Source: Pseudodesulfovibrio thermohalotolerans
GTDB taxonomy: Bacteria > Desulfobacterota > Desulfovibrionia > Desulfovibrionales > Desulfovibrionaceae
Direction: 5' to 3'
Length of the DNA stretch: 64,000 nucleotides
NCBI RefSeq assembly: GCF_021353295.2
Contig: NZ_CP120635.1
Coordinates: forward strand, 3,811,501 to 3,875,500
The notes beneath the pieces were generated by a model that had not been told where the DNA came from, did no database searches, and worked only from the letters and a program-made list of their open reading frames with translations. The first letter of the stretch is position 1; each line of letters begins with the position of its first letter. The translations under genes and the position numbers were made by a program. This document shows positions 59,301 to 64,000 of the stretch, piece by piece.

Positions 59301-60338
59301 ATGAAACGAATGCCAGCAAAAAAAATAGCCGTATACGCACTGACCTCCCAGGGATTGGCGGTGGGCAGGCTCTTGGCCGCCCGACTGCATGGAACGCTCT
59401 ATGCTTCCAAACCGTTGGAAGCGGAGGGCGCCATTCCCTTCGAATCCCTCAAGCACCTCGTCTCGGCCACCTTCAATGCCTTTGACGGGCACGTCTTCGT
59501 GGCGGCCGCGGGTATTGTTGTCCGATGCATCGCGCCTCATCTCCAGAGCAAGGAGACCGATCCGGCCGTCGTCTGCATGGACCAGGGCGGGCTGTTCGCC
59601 ATCAGTCTGTTGTCCGGCCATCTCGGCGGGGCCAACGAGCTCGCCGACAGGTGCGCGCGGACCATGGGCGCGCAGTCGGTCATCACCACAGCCACGGATT
59701 CGGCGGGCGTGCTGTCCATCGACAGTCTGGCCATGGCCAAGGGGTTGGCCATCGGCACCATCGGCAAGGTCAAGGACGTGAACATGGCCCTGCTTGAGAA
59801 CCGGATCGTCCAGGTCTACGACCCCGAGGATTGGCTCGGGCTGGCCTGGCACGCGGGATTCGAAGGCCGGGCCGGATACGAGGACTGGAACGAGTCGAGC
59901 CCCGGAATCTGGGTTTCGTGGCACAACGACGCCCCGGAGGGGAGCCTGGCCCTGCACCCGAGGATGCTGCATCTTGGCATCGGCTGCCGCCGGGACATCA
60001 CCACCTACGAGATTCTCGACCACGTGCACATGGTCTTCAAGAAACACGGCCTGGCCATGGATTCCATCGCCTCAGTGGGGTCGGTGGAGGCCAAGCGCAA
60101 CGAGGCGGGACTGCTTGAGGCCGCCGAAGAGTTCGGCGTGGACCCCGTTTTTTACACCACGGCTCAGCTTGCCGCCGTGGATGCGCCCACGCCTTCGGAT
60201 CGCGTCCAGCAGCACATGGGCGTGCCGAGCGTGGCCGAGGCATCCGCCATGCTCGCCTCCCACGGCGGGCAGCTCCTCGTCAGCAAGGAGAAGACATCAA
60301 CCGTGACGTTGGCCGTGGCCAGGAGCAACCGTGCTTAA
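59301..60338 (+). CDS. cbiG: Cobalt-precorrin-5A hydrolase
   Basis: A 345-residue enzyme that opens the delta-lactone of cobalt-precorrin-5A and releases acetaldehyde. The CbiG_N block FVAAAGIVVRCIAPHLQSKE and DQGGLFAISLLSGHLGGANE are near residues 60-115; the CbiG_C block LHLGIGCRRDITTYEIL is near 218. The ATG has GAAGG 10 bases upstream. It overlaps cbiH by 8 bases, so the two are coupled. Confidence 0.95.
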   Translation: MKRMPAKKIAVYALTSQGLAVGRLLAARLHGTLYASKPLEAEGAIPFESLKHLVSATFNAFDGHVFVAAAGIVVRCIAPHLQSKETDPAVVCMDQGGLFAISLLSGHLGGANELADRCARTMGAQSVITTATDSAGVLSIDSLAMAKGLAIGTIGKVKDVNMALLENRIVQVYDPEDWLGLAWHAGFEGRAGYEDWNESSPGIWVSWHNDAPEGSLALHPRMLHLGIGCRRDITTYEILDHVHMVFKKHGLAMDSIASVGSVEAKRNEAGLLEAAEEFGVDPVFYTTAQLAAVDAPTPSDRVQQHMGVPSVAEASAMLASHGGQLLVSKEKTSTVTLAVARSNRA

Positions 60339-61077
60339 GGCCGTAAGCTTGGGGCCGGGCGACGAGTCCCTTCTTACGCCGGCGGCGCGCGCGGCCATCG
60401 GCGAGGCCGATGTCGTGGCCGGATATAAGGGGTACATCGAGCTGGTCCCGGAAGAATTGTTGCAGGACAAGATCGTGGTCTCCACGGGCATGATGGGCGA
60501 GGTGGACCGCGTCCGGCAGGCCGTGGAACATGCCCGCGAGGGCCGGAAGACGGTCATGGTCTGCTCCGGTGACGCAGGTATCTACGCCATGGCAGGTCTG
60601 CTTCTGGAGGTCCTTGAGAGCGAAGGGCTTCTTGAGGCGGTGCCCTTTGAGGTCGTTCCGGGCGTGGCCGCCTTCAACGCGGCGGCCGCATTGCTTGGCG
60701 CGCCGCTCATGCATGATTTCGCCTCCATCAGCCTGAGCGACCTGCTGACTCCCTGGGAGCGCATCCAGCAGAGGCTTCAGGCCGCCGCCAGCGCGGATTT
60801 CGTCATAGCCATCTACAACCCCCGCTCCAAGAAGCGCAGCGGCCATCTGCGCGAAGCCCTGGAGATCATTGGCCGGTTTCGCAGGCCGGAGACGCCGGTG
60901 GGCATCGTGCGCAAGGCGTACCGCCCCGGCCAGATGGTCGAAGCCGTCCGGCTCGACGGCGTGGATGTGGAAAAGGTGGATATGCAGACTGTCCTCGTCG
61001 TGGGCAACTCCGCCACCCGGCTGGTTGGCGGACGGATGCTCACGCCGCGCGGGTATCACCGCAAATACGCACTCTGA
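60331..61077 (+). CDS. cbiH: Cobalt-precorrin-3 C17-methyltransferase
   Basis: A 248-residue SAM-dependent methyltransferase of the tetrapyrrole family; it methylates C17 and contracts the ring. KAVSLGPGDESLLTPAARAA is at the N-terminus, VCSGDAGIYAMAG near 72 and NPRSKKRSGHLREALEII near 167, the CbiH/CobJ pattern. The start is GTG at 60331 with AGGAG 5 bases upstream inside cbiG. It follows cbiG in a two-gene unit. Confidence 0.95.
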   Translation: MLKAVSLGPGDESLLTPAARAAIGEADVVAGYKGYIELVPEELLQDKIVVSTGMMGEVDRVRQAVEHAREGRKTVMVCSGDAGIYAMAGLLLEVLESEGLLEAVPFEVVPGVAAFNAAAALLGAPLMHDFASISLSDLLTPWERIQQRLQAAASADFVIAIYNPRSKKRSGHLREALEIIGRFRRPETPVGIVRKAYRPGQMVEAVRLDGVDVEKVDMQTVLVVGNSATRLVGGRMLTPRGYHRKYAL

Positions 61078-61101
61078 TGCGGTAAATCAAAGTGGAAATC
61101 C

Positions 61102-61172
61102 CCCTTGCGTTCAATGTCCTTTATCGGGTAAAAGCAAGGGTCTACGATGGCAGCCCCCTTCTTGACAGGGGG
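61102..61172 (+). promoter_or_regulatory. Structured leader between cbiH and cytochrome c3
   Basis: Two stems are visible: CCCTTGC (61102-61108) with GCAAGGG (61134-61140), enclosing a CTTTA/TAAAG stem, and CCCCC (near 61154-61158) with GGGGG (61168-61172). TTGACA at 61162-61167 overlaps the second stem and could be a -35 element for the cytochrome gene, although no good -10 at the right spacing is seen. There is no U-run. Confidence 0.4.
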
Positions 61173-61244
61173 TGGATACTTATTTATCCCGCATAGTAGA
61201 GAGTGTGACTGTTTATCTTTTATGCAACAGGAGGAACTAGGTAA

Positions 61245-61652
61245 ATGAAGAAGTCTCTCATCATCAGCTTGATGGTGGCCGCCCTGGTTTGTGTCTTCTG
61301 CCTGCCCGTGGTCATCGCTGCCAACGCGCCCGCAGACACCATCACCATCGAGGTCCCCGCCGGCGCCAAGGCGACCAAAACGCCCGTGACCTTCCCGCAC
61401 AAGAAACACGTGGACGGCGGCATCGACTGTCTGGTCTGCCACCACAAGTCCGCCACCCCTGACGAAGCCAAGAGCTGTGCCGCCGAAGGCTGTCATGTGG
61501 ATGCCAGCAAGGCCGCCAAGAAGGAGCCCACCGGCTTCTACTCCGCCTTCCATAGCAAGAAGGCCGACGCTTCCTGCCTGGCCTGCCACAAGAAGGAAAA
61601 GAAGGCCGGCAAGGCCGTTCCGGTCAGCTGCAAGGAATGCCACCCCAAATAA
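61245..61652 (+). CDS. Tetrahaem cytochrome c3
   Basis: A 135-residue periplasmic class III cytochrome c, partner of periplasmic hydrogenases and formate dehydrogenases in sulfate reducers. The signal peptide is residues 1-25 (MKKSLIISLMVAALVCVFCL, cleavage after VIAA). The mature protein has four haem-attachment motifs: CLVCH, CAAEGCH (CX4CH), CLACH and CKECH, and additional His ligands (FPHKKHVDGGIDC, FYSAFHSKK), matching type I cytochrome c3. RBS AGGAGGA precedes the ATG. Its own terminator follows. Confidence 0.96.
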   Translation: MKKSLIISLMVAALVCVFCLPVVIAANAPADTITIEVPAGAKATKTPVTFPHKKHVDGGIDCLVCHHKSATPDEAKSCAAEGCHVDASKAAKKEPTGFYSAFHSKKADASCLACHKKEKKAGKAVPVSCKECHPK

Positions 61653-61670
61653 ACCTTTAGGGTGAATACC

Positions 61671-61701
61671 AGGGGGGCTGTTCAAAACGGCCCCCCTTTT
61701 T
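61671..61701 (+). terminator. Terminator of cytochrome c3
   Basis: GGGGGGC (61672-61678) pairs with GCCCCCC (61690-61696) followed by TTTTT, 18 bases after the stop. Confidence 0.93.
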
Positions 61702-61725
61702 AAACCGGTTTTCCGGAGGTAACCC

Positions 61726-63042
61726 ATGACCCCTGCCCCGCCGCCTCCTCCCAAAGACGACGCCGATGTGCGCGACGTGCTGAACGAACCCGCTGTCGAT
61801 AGCGAAGGTTTCGACCTCGATTCCGTGGATGCGGATTTCGAGCAGGAACTCGAAGACCTGTTCGCCGACGACCTTGAGGATACTCCCGTTCCCGATGAGA
61901 GCGGCGGTCCCGTCGTGCTTGACGACGAAGTGGAAGCCGAAAAGGCCGCGCCCGCCGGTGAGGAACTGCTGGTCCTGGACGACGTGGTGGAGGAACCCGC
62001 CGCGGCCGAATCCGCGCCGGAGGCCGAGGAGCTTCTGATCTTGGATGATGTGGCCGAAGAGCCTGCCGAGGAAGTTGACGACGAGAGCGAGTTGATCGTG
62101 CTCGACGAGGTGGTGGAACTGGTCGAGAAGGCCGATGCCGCCGAGGGCGGGGCACAGGCTGTGACCGCCACCGAGGCCGTGGTGACCGACTTGGAGCTTC
62201 CCTCCGAGGAAGATGACGAGGAGGACGAAGAGATCATCAACCTCGACGATCTGGTCGAGGAGCCTGTCTCCTACGAGTCCCAAGAGGCCGAACAGGCCGA
62301 AGAGCTCGAAGAAGAGCCGCTCATTGATCTCGACGATCTGCTCGGGGAGGAGTCTCCGGCCGAGCCGGAAACGGAAATTTACGAGTCCGGGACGGAACCC
62401 GTCCGGGACGATGAGGCGGAGGGTGGTTTCGAAGATGCGCCCGCCGTCGAAGAGCCTCTTGCGGAGCCGGTCGACGAGGCCGTGCCTGCCGGTGAGGCGA
62501 TGAACGAGTCCATTCCCGCCGAGGAGCTGGACGCCGTCATGGACGAGCCTGAAGAGGCCCGGTCTGCCGAAGACGAGGTGTTTGTCTCAGCGGCAGACGA
62601 TCTGCCGAGCGCCGAGCCGATGGACGCCGAACTCACCGGCCTTGAAGAGCTGGGAGACGACGACATCGAGGATGTGGACAGCCTTCTGGACAACGTCGAG
62701 GTGGACGTGTCCGATGTTGTGGACACCGAAGCGGTAGACGCCGAGATGGATGACGACATGGTCATGGATTTGGACGAAGGGTCCCTGGACGAGGTGCTGG
62801 CCGTCGAATCCGAACCGTCCGACGTGGACATGGACGAGGAACCGGATCTGCTCCCGATCATTCCGGCCGGGGAGGGCGAGCCCACCCTGGCGGAACTCCA
62901 GGCCAAGGTCCGTCAGTTGGAGGGTCGGGTGGAGGAGCTTGAACTGCGCCTTCGCGACGAGATCGCCCAGATGGTCCCGGCGGAAGCCGCCAGAATCATC
63001 CGCGAGGAGATTGCGGCGTTGACCGCCGACTTCGACGAATAA
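61726..63042 (+). CDS. Highly acidic repeat protein with C-terminal coiled coil
   Basis: A 438-residue soluble protein dominated by Asp/Glu/Val/Ala. After a PAPPPPP N-terminus, six copies of a short motif, two hydrophobic residues-x-L-D-D/E-hydrophobic, occur between about residues 60 and 205 (VVLDDEV, LVLDDVV, LILDDVA, LIVLDEVV, IINLDDLV, LIDLDDLL). The rest up to 380 is acidic low complexity, and residues 385-438 form a coiled coil (LAELQAKVRQLEGRVEELEL). No signal peptide. It may be a scaffold with repeated docking peptides (inference). No family recognised. RBS GGAGG precedes the ATG and a terminator follows. Confidence 0.85.
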   Translation: MTPAPPPPPKDDADVRDVLNEPAVDSEGFDLDSVDADFEQELEDLFADDLEDTPVPDESGGPVVLDDEVEAEKAAPAGEELLVLDDVVEEPAAAESAPEAEELLILDDVAEEPAEEVDDESELIVLDEVVELVEKADAAEGGAQAVTATEAVVTDLELPSEEDDEEDEEIINLDDLVEEPVSYESQEAEQAEELEEEPLIDLDDLLGEESPAEPETEIYESGTEPVRDDEAEGGFEDAPAVEEPLAEPVDEAVPAGEAMNESIPAEELDAVMDEPEEARSAEDEVFVSAADDLPSAEPMDAELTGLEELGDDDIEDVDSLLDNVEVDVSDVVDTEAVDAEMDDDMVMDLDEGSLDEVLAVESEPSDVDMDEEPDLLPIIPAGEGEPTLAELQAKVRQLEGRVEELELRLRDEIAQMVPAEAARIIREEIAALTADFDE

Positions 63043-63093
63043 CGGAAAATTCCGATCGAGCGGTCCGCCCCGGATCGTTCCAGAAAATTTGTA

Positions 63094-63126
63094 AAGGCCT
63101 CACCTTCAGGGTGGGGCCTTTTTTCA
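63094..63126 (+). terminator. Terminator of the acidic repeat protein
   Basis: AAGGCCTCACC (63094-63104) pairs with GGTGGGGCCTT (one T-G pair), loop about 5, followed by TTTTTT. Confidence 0.92.
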
Positions 63127-63261
63127 TGCGCATTCGGCCAAAGCCCGTTTCAAGCACTCCACTCCAAAGAACACAAAACCACCCGCTCCAATCTGTCTCA
63201 TTTAAATCCTCTTCCCTAAAAAAAGACTGCCTGTACCTCCCGCGAAGCGGCAATAAAAAGT

Positions 63262-63352
63262 TTAGGAAAAGAAGGGGATGGGGGTCCGGGGGAAAGGGAG
63301 GAAAGAACCCTTTTCAAAGGGGTTTTCCTCCCCTTCCCCCGGTCGCCGGAGG
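63262..63352. repeat. Dispersed repeat R1, intact copy
   Basis: The purine-rich arm (gggggtccgggggaaaggg ... gaaagaaccc) and complementary pyrimidine-rich arm meet at ttttcaaa near 63311. It is the same repeat as at 21440-21550 and the IS-split copy at 6895-8018. It lies just after the selO stop, as the split copy lies just after xth and the 21.5-kb copy just after uspA. Confidence 0.8.
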
Positions 63353-63361
63353 CTCCTTCGC

Positions 63362-64000
63362 CTACGTGCCGCAGAAAGTCTGCTCGACGCGTTCCTCGGG
63401 TCGCGGCGGAGCGGCGTATTCGGCGTTTTCCGGCTGATCTTCGTAGGGCCGCCGGAGCACTTCGATGAGCCTGTCGACGAGGGTGAAGTCACCGACCTCA
63501 GCCGCCTGGATGGCCTGCTCGATGCGGTGGTTTCGCGGGATGAAGGCCGGGGTGGCGGAACGCATGGTTTCGCGGGCCGTGCCGACGGAGCCTGTCAGCG
63601 CCAGTCGGGCGCGCCAGTCGTCGAGCCAGTGGCGAATCTCCTCGTTTGTGGCGAAGAGGGCCGTGAACGGGGCCGGATCGGTCTGGGCGTCGCAGAGGGC
63701 GCGGAAGGCGTTGGTGAAATCTGTCCCGTTGCGCCGCATGAGATCAAGGAGACCGCGCGCCAGGGCAAAGGATTCGTCGTCGCCGGGCAGCCCGATCTTG
63801 CTGCAAAGCCCTTGCGTGTAGTGGGCGGCGAAAGCCGGGATGAACCGTTCCAGAACCGCCTCTCCCGCCGTATGCGCCCGGGATTCGTCGTCGTCCAGCA
63901 AGGGGATGAGACAGCCGCCGAGACAGGCCAGGTTCCAGGCCATGATGGTCGGCTGCCGATTGAAGGCGTAACGCCCGAAGTGGTCGATGGAGCTGAACAC
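63362..64000 (-). CDS. selO: Protein adenylyltransferase SelO (YdiU), C-terminal part, N-terminus outside window
   Basis: The last 212 codons of a SelO pseudokinase, which transfers AMP to Ser/Thr/Tyr of target proteins and links to redox homeostasis. The fragment starts inside the family block SIDHFGRYAFNRQPTIMAWN and ends with the characteristic C-terminal FCGT; RNHRIEQAIQAAEVGDF is another conserved block. In many genomes a selenocysteine or Cys precedes the C-terminus; here it is Cys in FCGT. The full protein is usually about 480-500 residues, so a little over half lies beyond position 64000. Confidence 0.92.
   Translation of the reverse strand: MFSSIDHFGRYAFNRQPTIMAWNLACLGGCLIPLLDDDESRAHTAGEAVLERFIPAFAAHYTQGLCSKIGLPGDDESFALARGLLDLMRRNGTDFTNAFRALCDAQTDPAPFTALFATNEEIRHWLDDWRARLALTGSVGTARETMRSATPAFIPRNHRIEQAIQAAEVGDFTLVDRLIEVLRRPYEDQPENAEYAAPPRPEERVEQTFCGT

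Noticed and set aside
1..64000. tRNA, rRNA or CRISPR array
   Set aside because: No T-loop/acceptor pattern, rRNA-like stretch or regularly spaced short direct repeats were seen; the only regular repeats are the two pairs at 51.9-53.4 kb.

Overview
The window (about 62% GC by eye) is a stretch of chromosome from a dissimilatory sulfate-reducing bacterium of the Desulfovibrio/Pseudodesulfovibrio type. The evidence is the end of aprA followed by qmoABC and the qmo-associated gene (the APS-reductase electron-transfer locus), a tetrahaem cytochrome c3, a siroheme-decarboxylase-type (Ahb) protein beside hemL, anaerobic cobalamin genes (cbiD, cbiG, cbiH), a sigma-54 flagellar hook gene and TAXI-type TRAP transport. 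It is mostly ordinary core genome. There is no rRNA, tRNA, CRISPR array, prophage or recognised defence island.

Layout. 0-6.5 kb: aprA end, qmoA-qmoB-qmoC-qmoD. 6.5-8 kb: accessory gap with a decayed IS481-type element inserted in a dispersed repeat. 8-14.6 kb: xth, a 29-residue membrane protein, a DJ-1/PfpI protein, an HI0933-type flavoprotein, rdgB, a PAS histidine kinase, rimO. 14.7-18.1 kb: pstSCAB. 18.2-22.1 kb: hisC-cmk-serS and a universal stress protein. 22.3-24.3 kb: an unknown protein with a sigma-54 promoter and a DMT transporter. 24.5-29.5 kb: livG-livK-livH-livM-livF. 29.8-32.8 kb: an SDR, thpR with a coupled 59-residue ORF, malic enzyme. 32.9-37.3 kb: a TAXI-TRAP cluster with two binding proteins around one fused permease. 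37.6-42.3 kb: a TrmJ-like methyltransferase, a Cache-PAS-GGDEF-EAL protein, a degenerate-GGDEF membrane protein, a periplasmic protein. 42.5-47.6 kb: two lipoproteins, a ferredoxin-nitroreductase, a 3D-domain protein, a metallo-beta-lactamase-like protein without its metal ligands, an HPt protein, an OmpH/Skp-like lipoprotein. 47.9-51.8 kb: flgE, a TPR protein, a PfkB sugar kinase. 51.85-53.4 kb: a non-coding island of two tandem repeat pairs. 53.4-61.1 kb: gpsA-lipoprotein-SDR/DUF2867-cbiD on minus; ahb-hemL and cbiG-cbiH on plus. 61.2-64 kb: cytochrome c3, an acidic LDD-repeat protein, the C-terminal end of selO.

How the genes work together. AprBA reduces APS and the Qmo complex connects it to menaquinol. 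Glutamate-1-semialdehyde (HemL), siroheme decarboxylation (Ahb) and CbiD/G/H share the tetrapyrrole supply that such an organism needs for haem, siroheme and corrinoids. Three binding-protein transport systems (phosphate, branched-chain amino acids, TAXI-TRAP) show the same design: a GC-rich hairpin without a U-tract lies between the binding-protein gene and the permease genes.

The least explained material is non-coding: a 25-bp stem between aprA and qmoA whose only non-Watson-Crick pairs are G-U in the sense transcript, and the tandem structured repeats at 51.9-53.4 kb. Among proteins, the most notable unknowns are the sigma-54-linked 156-residue protein, the ligand-less MBL-like protein and the acidic LDD-repeat protein.
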